Positions 7,831 through 14,547 of a stretch of 14,547 nt of DNA are shown here, in pieces. The position numbers and the translations under genes are program-made. The notes under the pieces were generated by a model that did no database searches, was not told the origin of the DNA, and saw only the letters and a list, made by a program, of their open reading frames with translations. The stretch comes from CAZUFB01 sp048173955 (GTDB lineage: Bacteria > Actinomycetota > Coriobacteriia > Coriobacteriales > UMGS124): NCBI GenBank assembly GCA_048173955.1, contig DBEYOB010000188.1, forward strand, positions 1-14,547, read 5' to 3'. Each line of letters opens with the position of its first letter. Positions within the stretch are counted from its first letter, which is position 1.

Positions 7831-8805
7831 ATGGGGCAGGCGGCACAACAGGCGGATGAGCGACTCGTCATAGCCAAGGCCACGCTCATGGACGACCTGT
7901 ACATGGCGAAGTTCTTCGAAGGGCAGCCCCGTTGCGCCGAGGTGGTGCTGCGCGCGGTGCTCGGCAACCCGTCGCTTCGGGTGATCTCGGTCGATGTCAG
8001 ACGCGATGTGCTCAGCCTCGGCTCGCGCTCGGTCCAGCTCGACATCGCTGCCGAGGACGAGGACGGACGCCTCTACGATGTTGAGGTCCAGCGCGATCCC
8101 GGCAGGGCCGAACCTCAACGCGCGCGTCTCTATGCTGCTCTGATCGACTCGCAGGCGCTGGGAAAGGGCGCAGGGTTCGCAGATTTGCCCGAGTCCTACG
8201 TCATCTTCATCGTCAACGGGGACGCTTTGGGCGACGGCGTCCCCCTGAGCGTCTTCGAGCGCACCCGTCTCCAGGACGGGAGGCTTTTCGGCGACGGTTC
8301 CCGCATCGTGTACGTCGACGCATCGTATAATTTCGGCGACACGGTTTTGGGCGACGTCATGCACGATTTTGTGTGCCCCGACCCCGATTCGATGCGCAAT
8401 CCCGTGCTGGCCGAGCGTGCACGCTATTTCAAGAAAGCTGAGAAGGGAGCCGAGGAAATGGGAGACGTCATCTACGACTTCATCGATGAGCAGGTCGAAA
8501 AGCGGGTGAAAGAGCAGGTCGAGAGGCGGGTGAAAGAGCAGGTCGACGAGCGCATGAAGCTTGCCGAAGACGAGATTCGGCAAAAGGCCATGCGGACGGG
8601 TCTTGAGCAGGGCATCGAACAGGGCATCGAGCGGGGCATCGAACAGGGTCTCGAGCGCGGTCGGGAGCAGGAGCGGGCCGAGATGGTGGCGCGGCTGGCC
8701 AGCAACGGCAACCTGTCGCGCGAGGCTGTCGCCGAGCTGCTCGGCATGACGGTCGACGAGGTCGACGCCTGCATCTCGGCGGCCGAGCGGCTCGCTTCCG
8801 CCTAA
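7831..8805 (+). CDS. Rpn family PD-(D/E)XK nuclease / putative transposase
   Basis: A 324-residue protein of the recombination-promoting nuclease (Rpn, YhgA-like, PDDEXK transposase) family; the E. coli members are DNA endonucleases that raise recombination. The ATG at 7831 is chosen because AAAGGGGG lies about 8 bases upstream; an in-frame ATG at 7771 has no such site. The N terminus has TLMDDLYMAKFFEG, and the catalytic core is visible as LDI (Asp71) followed by DVEVQ (Glu85, Gln87), the ExQ form typical of this family. The C-terminal half is a charged coiled coil made of three 8-residue repeats (about 220-243) and six 4-residue GIEQ-type repeats (about 259-282). A small helical module with LSREAVAELLGMTVDEV ends it. 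The stop overlaps that of the convergent regulator gene. Nuclease activity is inferred from the family. Confidence 0.88.
   Translation: MGQAAQQADERLVIAKATLMDDLYMAKFFEGQPRCAEVVLRAVLGNPSLRVISVDVRRDVLSLGSRSVQLDIAAEDEDGRLYDVEVQRDPGRAEPQRARLYAALIDSQALGKGAGFADLPESYVIFIVNGDALGDGVPLSVFERTRLQDGRLFGDGSRIVYVDASYNFGDTVLGDVMHDFVCPDPDSMRNPVLAERARYFKKAEKGAEEMGDVIYDFIDEQVEKRVKEQVERRVKEQVDERMKLAEDEIRQKAMRTGLEQGIEQGIERGIEQGLERGREQERAEMVARLASNGNLSREAVAELLGMTVDEVDACISAAERLASA
8488..8676 (+). repeat. In-frame 24-bp and 12-bp repeats inside the Rpn-family gene
   Basis: Three 24-base units (8488-8511, 8512-8535, 8536-8559), beginning GAGCAGGTCGA, encode an EQV(E/D)xRxK pattern. Six 12-base units (8605-8676), beginning GAGCAGGGCATC or close variants, encode the Gly-Ile-Glu-Gln-type pattern. 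All keep the reading frame, so gain or loss of units would lengthen or shorten the coiled coil without disrupting the gene. Confidence 0.85.
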
Positions 8806-10238
8806 CCTTCGCGGAGAAGGGTTTCCGCCAGCTCGATGAGCTCGCCCTTGCTGTGGATGGCGAGCTTGCGGTAGATGCCCTTGGTGTACCAACGCACCGT
8901 GTTGAGCGAGATACCGAGCTTGTCGGCGAGCTGGGGGAGCGTGTATCCATGCAGCAGCAGGTCGACCACCTGCTCCTCGCGTGCCGACAGGGCGAAGCGC
9001 CCCGCCCAGTCGACGCCGCCCTCGCTCGCGCCGACTTCTCCCGCCGCGTCCTCGGTCGACCCGGCGCCCCGGCTGTTCTCTACCGGTCCGCCTCCCGCCA
9101 GCCGTCCCTCCGGCCGCCGGTTGAGCAGCACGAGGGTGTAGACGATCAGCGCGATCGCCATGGCGAACGAGATGCCCGTCGTGGCGAGGCTGCCCGGGTC
9201 GAGGTCGAGCGACGGGAACGCCATGCCGACGACGCTTGCCGGCAGGTCGGTGCGCATGAACACGATGGTCGCCAGGCCGAAGGCCGCGAACGCCGGCAGG
9301 CCGTTCCTCCAGACGAGCCCGGCGGTGTATATCCAGGCGAACATCATGAGGCAGTCCTGCGTCGCCTGCATGAAGGCGTAGGCCATCGCGGTGTCGAACA
9401 GCGAGAACGACGAGTATCCCAGCAGGCCGCAGAAGATCACGAACGCGAACAGCTGCCAGAGCTGGTCGGGATCGTCGCGCTTGAGGACGCGGACCCACAC
9501 GGCGAAGAACAGCGCTATGGCGCAGAACACGGGCGCGCGGAACATGTTGGCGGTGTAGCCCGACAGGACCTCCTGCCCGACCGTGATGAACAGCTCGCTC
9601 ACGGCGCACGCGCAGCTGCACGCCGCGAGCAGGCCGAGCACGCCCCAGGGCAGGCGCGCCGCCGCCTCGCGCCAGGCCGCCTCCGCCGGCTTGCGCCTGG
9701 TTGCCCCCGCCGCCTCGCCTCCCGCCTTCCCTGCGAGCGAGTCGGCCTCGGAGAAGAGCAGCGCGCCGCAGGCGAGCGGCGCGACGAACGCGACGGCCTG
9801 CATGAATGCGGGAGGCGCCGCCTGCAGCGCGAGCGTGGCGAGGCCGTACAGGGCGAAGGCGGACGAGACGCCGAGCGCCGCCACCCTGGGTTCCTGGGAG
9901 CACGTGTAGGCGCCCCATCCCACGAAGAGGGCGGCCGAGCCGAGGCCGTGCATGACGCGGCCGAGGGTGAAGGCCGCCGTGTCGGGCGTAAAGCCGGTCG
10001 AAAGCGCCGCGCCGACCAGGAGCGCCGCGGTGCTTGCCGCTATCAGGGTCCTCGCCGCGCGCGGCGTCTTGGTCGCCCGGGCCGCGAGCGCGACGAGTGC
10101 GACGGTTGCGGCGAGCTGGGCGAGGCGCGAGAACGCAAACGCCGACACCGCCGTGCTGCTGTACTCGCTGCCGTAGACGCTCCATGCCATCATGCGGTAC
10201 AGGAAGACCCCGAGCAGGGAGACGGCGATGGGACGCAT
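8802..10238 (-). CDS. LuxR-type regulator with multi-pass membrane sensor domain
   Basis: A 478-residue one-component regulator. Residues 1-373 are largely hydrophobic with about ten to twelve predicted membrane helices, interrupted by a cytosolic loop at about 166-192. A Gly/Glu-rich linker (about 375-415) leads to a C-terminal LuxR helix-turn-helix (417-478) with LSAREEQVVDLLLHGYT, LADKLGISLNTVRWYTKGIYRKL and a final helix. Such membrane LuxR proteins are abundant in Eggerthellaceae, often next to exported reductases. The start is uncertain: 10238 is chosen because the protein becomes membrane-like there and AAGGCGG lies about 10 bases upstream. In-frame ATGs at 10373 and 10409 would add an Arg/Gly-rich tail. 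It is divergent from the Tat-exported reductase, its likely target. The ligand is unknown. Confidence 0.88.
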   Translation of the reverse strand: MRPIAVSLLGVFLYRMMAWSVYGSEYSSTAVSAFAFSRLAQLAATVALVALAARATKTPRAARTLIAASTAALLVGAALSTGFTPDTAAFTLGRVMHGLGSAALFVGWGAYTCSQEPRVAALGVSSAFALYGLATLALQAAPPAFMQAVAFVAPLACGALLFSEADSLAGKAGGEAAGATRRKPAEAAWREAAARLPWGVLGLLAACSCACAVSELFITVGQEVLSGYTANMFRAPVFCAIALFFAVWVRVLKRDDPDQLWQLFAFVIFCGLLGYSSFSLFDTAMAYAFMQATQDCLMMFAWIYTAGLVWRNGLPAFAAFGLATIVFMRTDLPASVVGMAFPSLDLDPGSLATTGISFAMAIALIVYTLVLLNRRPEGRLAGGGPVENSRGAGSTEDAAGEVGASEGGVDWAGRFALSAREEQVVDLLLHGYTLPQLADKLGISLNTVRWYTKGIYRKLAIHSKGELIELAETLLREG

Positions 10239-10371
10239 GGGACGGATGCCGCCTTGCGGTGCGCCGTCTCGCGCTGTGGCCCCTGAACTTCCCACGTCGA
10301 CCCCCACGCCGTCCCTTCCGTCTCTCGTCGCGCCGCCCCGCCGCCCTGCGGCCGTCGGTTTTCTGCGGGCC

Positions 10372-10377
10372 ATTATA
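10372..10377 (-). promoter_or_regulatory. Possible -10 box of the LuxR-type gene
   Basis: TATAAT, a perfect -10 match, on the minus strand 134 bases upstream of the chosen start. It overlaps the alternative ATG at 10373, so if it is used that ATG cannot be the start. No good -35 is present at normal spacing, consistent with an activator-dependent promoter. Confidence 0.4.
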
Positions 10378-10437
10378 GCAACCGCGCCGCGGCGGGCGGG
10401 CGGCTTCACGCCCCCGCGTAGAGCGCCGCGCAGAACA

Positions 10438-10454
10438 CCACATCAATGATGTGG
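10438..10454. promoter_or_regulatory. Perfect dyad CCACATCA-A-TGATGTGG, candidate operator
   Basis: Two 8-base half-sites in perfect inverted symmetry around a single A, in the 343-base divergent region between the LuxR-type gene and the Tat-exported reductase. It is 128 bases upstream of the reductase start and about 61 bases upstream of the candidate -10 of the regulator. A dimeric regulator such as the neighbouring LuxR protein is the natural candidate to bind it. As a hairpin it would have a one-base loop, so a DNA-binding site is more likely than an RNA stem. Confidence 0.6.
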
Positions 10455-10581
10455 GCCGCCTGACCGGGGCTTTTGTATGGTTGAAGGCGTACGTGCGCCG
10501 CGCGCCTGCCATCCATCCCGGGCGCGTGGCGCACGCTTGCGGAACCGAAGACAAACGGAACCGAAGGAAGGGGAGATTCGC
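10455..10581 (+). other. Leader region of the Tat-exported reductase
   Basis: Rest of the divergent region. It holds TTTTGTATGGTTG near 10471-10483, a possible -10 (TATGGT) without a -35. It also holds a direct repeat of CGGAACCGAAG (10539-10550 region and 10555-10566 region) just ahead of the ribosome binding site AAGGGGAG. No gene is present. Confidence 0.4.
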
Positions 10582-12840
10582 ATGACCGCACACAAGAACC
10601 TGACCCGCCGTGGATTCGTCGGCGGGGCCGCCGGCCTCGCCGCCGCCTCGCTCGCCTCGGGGGCCCTTGCCGGCCTCGCCGTCGCCGACGAGGCCGCGGC
10701 CCCGGCCGAGGAGGCCGCGACCGAAACCGCCGCGCCTGCGTCCGACGAGGGTCTCATCGCGGGCGCCCAGCTCAACCCGCAGGACTACGACTACCGCTCC
10801 AACTCCATCACCGACTTCACCCAGACGACGCTGTTCTCGCCGTGGAAGTTCGGCTCCATCGAGCTGTCCCACCGCATGGTGAAGTCGGCCGCCGGCTCCG
10901 ACACCCAGAGCAACCCCGAAGAGATGGTCGCCTACTACAGCAACTTCGCCAAGGGCGGCGTCGAGATGGTCTGGGTCGAGGACTTCGTCGACAAGTACGA
11001 GCACTTCCCCATGGCGCGCGGCGTGGCCATGGACCAGGCCCCGCTCAAGGAGATCGCCGACGCCGTGCACGAGGCCGGCGGCCACATCGGCTACCAGATC
11101 TCGTGCATGGGCATCACGTTCAGCGGCACGCCCCAACTCGACAACGGCACGTTCGCCTCGGCCGTCGCCGGCGACATGACGCTCGACGAGATCCACCAGC
11201 TGCAGCAGGACTCCGCCAACTTCGCCAAGACGCTCCAGGACCTCGGCTTCGACGCGGTCGAGATCAACGCAGCCGGCAACAACATCGGCCAGTCGTTCTT
11301 CTCGCGCATGCGCAACGCCCGCGACGACGAGTACGGCCCCCAGTCCTTCGAGAACCGCGCCCGCTTCGTCTGCGAGATGGTGCAGCAGATCAAGGAGGCC
11401 TGCGGTGCCGACTTCCCGGTGCAGGTGCTCATCAACGGCATCGAGGAGAACGACTCGACCCTGGGCGACAGCACGCTCATGACCACGGTCGAGGAGAACC
11501 TCGAGATCGCCAAGATGCTCGAGGCAGCCGGCGTCAACGCGCTGCACGTGCGCCTCGGGCCCCTCGGCATGCACGTGTGCCAGTTCGCGAGCGACCTGTA
11601 CTTCACCGGCTACGGCATCGAGGGCACCACGGCCTACGGCAACCAGTTCGACTTCAAGCGCCACTGGCAGGGCAAGCTCATCGCCAACCACTCCGGCGCC
11701 GGCATGATGCTCGACGTCGCGCAGCAGTTTAAGAGCGCCGTCTCGATCCCCGTGGGCACCGTCACCTACATGGACCCGGCCCACGCCCCCGACTTCTTCG
11801 AGGCCGCCCTGGCCGACGGCAAGGCCGACTTCTTCCTGATGACCCGCCCGCTCACCGTGGACACCGAGTACGTCAACAAGCTGCGCGAGGGCCGCATCGA
11901 CGAGATCGCCCCGTGCACCCGCTGCATGCACTGCCACTTCGACGTCGACCTCGAGGGCAACACGGTGGAGCACTGCCGCGTGAACGCCTGCACGCAGCGC
12001 GCCTACCGCGAGGAGATGCCCGAGGGCTTCGAGCTCCCGCCGCTGTCCGGCGACGCCAAGAAGGTCATGGTCGTGGGCGGTGGCCCCGCCGGCATGGAGG
12101 CCGCGCGCATCGCGGCCCTGCGCGGGCACAGCGTCACCCTGTACGAGAAGAACGGCATGCTCGGCGGCCTGCTCGACTTCGCCAACACCGTGAAGGGCCC
12201 GCACGAGAACATCGCCGACCTCAAGGCGTACCTCGAGAAGCAGCTCGAGCTCACCGGCGTCACCGTCGTCACCGGCACCGAGGTCACGGCCGACACCGTT
12301 GCCTCCGAGGCTCCCGACGCCCTCGTGCTCGCCTGCGGCGGTCTGCGCGGCACGCTCGGCCTCGAGGCGACCGCCGGCACGCAGGTCGTCCCGTTCGACC
12401 AGTTCATGTTCGCCGACCTCGGCGAGAACGTGACCATCGTGGGTTCCAACGCCCAGGCCGTCGACGCCGCCCTGTGGCTGCAGGCCCACGGCAAGAACGT
12501 CACCATGGTCACGCCCGACCCGCTCGCGATTGTCGACAAGGGCCAGTCCAACTGGGTCAAGACGTTCGTCATGCCCATGCTCTACGCCCGCGGCATGCGC
12601 GTGTGGCCCAACGCGTCGCTGAGCGCCATCGGCGACGGCGAGGTCACCATCTCGGGCGACACGGGCGTCGGCATCACCATCGCCTGCGACGCCGTGATCG
12701 AGGCCATGGACATGCTGCCCAACAAGGCGCTGCTTGACGGCGTGTCCGTCGCCGAGACCTACGCGGTGGGCGACTGCGACGTGCCCTTCAACATCGCCGA
12801 CGCCATCAAGACCGGCAACCTGGTGGGCCGCAAGCTCTAA
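10582..12840 (+). CDS. Tat-exported Old Yellow Enzyme-like FAD/Fe-S reductase
   Basis: A 752-residue reductase with the layout of 2,4-dienoyl-CoA reductase/BaiCD-type enzymes: an FMN TIM barrel, a 4Fe-4S cluster and an FAD/NAD module. The start has AAGGGGAG 6-13 bases upstream. A twin-arginine signal, LTRRGFVGG (7-15), and a hydrophobic stretch with cleavage near 33-36 imply export, followed by an Ala/Glu-rich linker. The barrel runs from about 84 (LFSPWKFGSIEL) to 440. The cluster cysteines are probably Cys445, 448, 451 and 465, with Cys470 as an extra. The Rossmann motif GGGPAG is at 499-504, and a second nucleotide site near 620 (IVGSNAQAVD) is degenerate. The usual active-site HGY is replaced by GNN (232-234) and the QLxHxGR-type motif by QISCMGI. 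The substrate is unknown; respiration on an organic acceptor is inferred. Confidence 0.92.
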   Translation: MTAHKNLTRRGFVGGAAGLAAASLASGALAGLAVADEAAAPAEEAATETAAPASDEGLIAGAQLNPQDYDYRSNSITDFTQTTLFSPWKFGSIELSHRMVKSAAGSDTQSNPEEMVAYYSNFAKGGVEMVWVEDFVDKYEHFPMARGVAMDQAPLKEIADAVHEAGGHIGYQISCMGITFSGTPQLDNGTFASAVAGDMTLDEIHQLQQDSANFAKTLQDLGFDAVEINAAGNNIGQSFFSRMRNARDDEYGPQSFENRARFVCEMVQQIKEACGADFPVQVLINGIEENDSTLGDSTLMTTVEENLEIAKMLEAAGVNALHVRLGPLGMHVCQFASDLYFTGYGIEGTTAYGNQFDFKRHWQGKLIANHSGAGMMLDVAQQFKSAVSIPVGTVTYMDPAHAPDFFEAALADGKADFFLMTRPLTVDTEYVNKLREGRIDEIAPCTRCMHCHFDVDLEGNTVEHCRVNACTQRAYREEMPEGFELPPLSGDAKKVMVVGGGPAGMEAARIAALRGHSVTLYEKNGMLGGLLDFANTVKGPHENIADLKAYLEKQLELTGVTVVTGTEVTADTVASEAPDALVLACGGLRGTLGLEATAGTQVVPFDQFMFADLGENVTIVGSNAQAVDAALWLQAHGKNVTMVTPDPLAIVDKGQSNWVKTFVMPMLYARGMRVWPNASLSAIGDGEVTISGDTGVGITIACDAVIEAMDMLPNKALLDGVSVAETYAVGDCDVPFNIADAIKTGNLVGRKL

Positions 12841-12903
12841 GGCCGATCCGGGAGCTGCCGCGCCGCGCGCGGAGGCGGCGATAAGGGCCTGACAGGCAGA
12901 TTT

Positions 12904-12943
12904 GCGGGGTGTCGTCCAATCGGGCGGCGCCCCGCTTCGTTTT
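12904..12943 (+). terminator. Intrinsic terminator of the reductase gene
   Basis: GCGGGGTGTCGTC (12904-12916) pairs along all 13 bases, three of them G-U, with GGCGGCGCCCCGC (12923-12935) around a six-base loop, followed by TTCGTTTT. It lies 63 bases after the stop codon. Confidence 0.75.
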
Positions 12944-12997
12944 GCGCAGGGACGCCTGCCCGCTTTTGTTCCAGGTGCGCTCTCTGTCTGCGCCCCC

Positions 12998-13251
12998 TGG
13001 TCAATCGGGGCGCGAGTGCGTGTTTTCCAAAAACTGTTGGCCATTTGACCAACGAGTGCATGCCGATGGATGCCAAATCGAAGGGTGCGGCGGTCGCGAC
13101 GGACGGAGAGGGCGACCGCGCAATCCTTCTACCAGCATGTTTCATAGTACGGCAAAAATCGGCACAGGAATTGAGGCGGCGGGAGGCACGCACTCGTTGG
13201 CAAAATGACCAGCACTTTTTTAGAATCACGCATTCGGCTCGATATCGACCA
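12998..13251. repeat. Dispersed palindromic element, copy 3 (254 bp)
   Basis: Left modules: TGGTCA at 12998 with CGAGTGCGTG at 13013, and TGGCCA at 13038 with CGAGTGCATGC at 13053. Right inverted modules: CGCACTCG ending at 13196 with TGACC at 13206, and CACGCATTCG ending at 13236 with CGACC at 13246. All offsets are exactly 40 bases and the total length equals copy 2. The block 13123-13170 matches 7369-7416 at 41 of 48 positions in the same orientation. It lies between the reductase terminator and the last gene and has no outer tandem array. Confidence 0.9.
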
Positions 13252-13514
13252 CCGCTTTCCGGTTGGGCGCCTCCCGACTGTCCGTCACCCGCCCTCAGCC
13301 CGCCCGGCCTCCCGCCCTCCCGACCGGCCGCCCTCTGCCCGGGGGCGCTCCGCTCGCCCGCGCTCTCGATCGGCCGGCGCCCCCTCCCGCTTGTACAAGC
13401 CTCCCGCCCGCCTCTCTGCCACACTGCTTGCAGACGGCAGGAGCCCCGTGCCGGACCGAGCGGCCGGTGCCGTCGGCCGCGCGGCGCGGGGACGCATGAC
13501 GGGAGGGCGCAACG
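13252..13514 (+). other. C-rich intergenic stretch with a 12-bp palindrome
   Basis: Pyrimidine-rich sequence like the one after element copy 1, with no recognisable gene. It contains the perfect palindrome GCTTGTACAAGC (13389-13400), a possible regulator site for the downstream gene. No clear -35/-10 pair was found. Confidence 0.45.
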
Positions 13515-14324
13515 ATGGCGACAGGATCACCCGAAAGAAGCCTGATCGCGGCGACGCGGGGCCCCAGCTGGGCCGCCACGCTCGCGGCGGTGCTCGTGCT
13601 CGTGGGGGCGCTCGACGCCCTGCTCAGCTATCAGGCGTTCGCCCTGTTCCTCGACGCGGACCTGCTCGGCACCGGCGCGCGCGACGCGGCGGAGCGGCAG
13701 GCGGGCCTGGTGGGCGGCATCAACGCCCTTGCGGCCACGGGCATCCTCACCATGCTGTGCATCGTGCTCCCGCAGGTGGCGGCGCGTCTCTTGCGCGGCG
13801 ACCAGGGACCGACGCTCGCGCGCATGCCGCGCTGGCTGCGGTGCGCCCTGGCGGCTTTGTTCATGGTGGCCGCGCTCGTCTTGGCCGCGGGCATCGGAGC
13901 CGTGCGCTACATGGGCCAGCTTTCGATGCCGTCCGACACCGTCTCTTCGAGCTTCGCCGTCGAGGCGCTCGAGGCGGCCGGCCTGTCCGGGGGCGCCCAG
14001 GTCGACGCGACCGCCCTCGTGTGGTCCGCCTTCACGGCGTTTCTGCTCTTCTTGGCCGAGATGCTCGGGTTCGCGCTCGCCTGCGTCAAGGGCGGCGAGG
14101 CGGCCCGTCGGCAGGCGCGCCTCATCAGGATGGAGCGCAGGGCGGCCGATCTCGAGGAGCGCTCCAAGATGTTGGCGGAGCGTGCGGACAAGGTGGAGGC
14201 GGACGCGCTGCGCCAGGTCGAGGCGTGCGAGGCGGCGTTTGCCTCCGAAGTCGACGAGCGCCTCGGGGCGCTGTTGATGCGCCACCGTCCACGCGACGCG
14301 CGCGGCATGGTCGACTGGCTGTGA
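13515..14324 (+). CDS. Four-helix membrane protein with coiled-coil tail, unknown function
   Basis: A 269-residue protein that I do not recognise. The start has GGGAGGG about 8 bases upstream. Four membrane helices are apparent (about 18-46, 65-92, 107-131 and 165-191). A loop between helices 3 and 4 (about 132-164) would face outside if the N terminus and tail are in the cytosol. After helix 4 comes a highly charged helical region (about 192-250), rich in Arg, Glu and Ala, with a coiled-coil pattern and a short C-terminal tail ending DWL. There is no enzymatic motif. It stands alone downstream of repeat element copy 3. The layout suggests a membrane-tethered scaffold, but that is only inference. 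Confidence 0.75.
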   Translation: MATGSPERSLIAATRGPSWAATLAAVLVLVGALDALLSYQAFALFLDADLLGTGARDAAERQAGLVGGINALAATGILTMLCIVLPQVAARLLRGDQGPTLARMPRWLRCALAALFMVAALVLAAGIGAVRYMGQLSMPSDTVSSSFAVEALEAAGLSGGAQVDATALVWSAFTAFLLFLAEMLGFALACVKGGEAARRQARLIRMERRAADLEERSKMLAERADKVEADALRQVEACEAAFASEVDERLGALLMRHRPRDARGMVDWL

Positions 14325-14360
14325 CCCGGCGGCGCCACCCGGCCCGGTATGCCGCTTGGC

Positions 14361-14409
14361 CCGGCTGGCCCGCCTGAGCCGGCTGGCCCGCGCGGCCCGG
14401 CTGGCCCGC
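14361..14409. repeat. 18-bp periodic GC-rich repeats
   Basis: CCGGCTGGCCCGC occurs at 14361-14373, 14379-14391 and 14397-14409, an exact 18-base period. On the minus strand one frame reads as collagen-like Gly-x-y triplets, but no supported gene contains it. The rest of the sequence to the window end (14410-14547) shows no gene. Confidence 0.65.
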
Positions 14410-14547
14410 CAGGCCCGCCCGGGTGCGCGTCCGTCGGGGGCTCCGCCCGGCCGCGGGCTGCCTTCCGTGACGCATCCGAAGCGTGGCGCACCCGAAAACG
14501 CGGGTTGCCTGAAGAAATGCGCGTTGCGAACGATTGGGGTCGACTCA

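Noticed and set aside
8853..10286. A 477-codon plus-strand frame opposite the LuxR-type gene
   Set aside because: It is charged low-complexity sequence with no ribosome binding site; the minus-strand gene has clear membrane helices and a helix-turn-helix.
7798..13044. A 1748-codon open frame on the minus strand
   Set aside because: It runs antisense through the reductase gene and in another frame through the regulator gene, has low-complexity Ala/Arg/Val/Gly composition and no domain resemblance. Long open antisense frames are common in DNA with very high third-position GC.
13907..14491. Minus-strand frame with collagen-like Gly-x-y triplets
   Set aside because: The triplets come from an 18-bp GC-rich repeat, the frame is antisense to the last membrane protein gene, and no ribosome binding site is visible.

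Overview
This window is GC-rich DNA (roughly two-thirds G+C by eye) with TTG/ATG starts, strong purine-rich ribosome binding sites and an actinobacterial style of gene content. Two features point to the Coriobacteriia, most likely the family Eggerthellaceae: a LuxR-type regulator whose N-terminal two-thirds is a multi-pass membrane domain, and a divergent Tat-exported flavin/Fe-S reductase. The genus cannot be fixed from the sequence alone.

Layout: (1) The 3' end of a sortase-anchored pilin-like surface protein with repeated isopeptide (Spy0128/FctA-type) domains. (2) Convergent to it, a DUF151 bifunctional-nuclease-family gene with a repeat-rich leader. (3) A tRNA-Ile(GAT)/tRNA-Ala(TGC) pair with a recognisable promoter and hairpins. 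(4) A repeat element (copy 1), then a two-gene unit: a membrane protein with a degenerate J-domain-like N terminus and a small acidic protein. (5) The translational GTPase gene typA/bipA and its terminator. (6) A 40-bp tandem array running into repeat element copy 2, then an AT-rich patch and an Rpn/PD-(D/E)XK nuclease-family gene. (7) The LuxR-type membrane regulator on the minus strand, overlapping the nuclease gene tail to tail by 4 bp. (8) Divergent from it, a 752-residue Tat-exported Old Yellow Enzyme-like reductase. (9) A terminator, repeat element copy 3, and a four-helix membrane protein with a coiled-coil tail of unknown function.

The most unusual structure is non-coding. Three intergenic regions, each just downstream of an intrinsic terminator, carry the same dispersed palindromic element of about 243-254 bp. 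Each arm holds two copies of a module (TGGTCA, 9 bases, CGAGTGCGTG-like) spaced exactly 40 bp apart, and the arms face each other. Copies 2 and 3 have exactly the same length and share an asymmetric 48-bp block off centre. The modules have also spread into tandem arrays outside copies 1 and 2. I do not recognise this as a named element.

The membrane regulator and the exported reductase look like a sensor/effector pair: they are divergent, and a perfect CCACATCA-A-TGATGTGG dyad lies between them. The reductase lacks the His and Tyr residues normally seen in the active-site motifs of its family, so its substrate is likely to be non-standard. The other genes are housekeeping or of unknown role.
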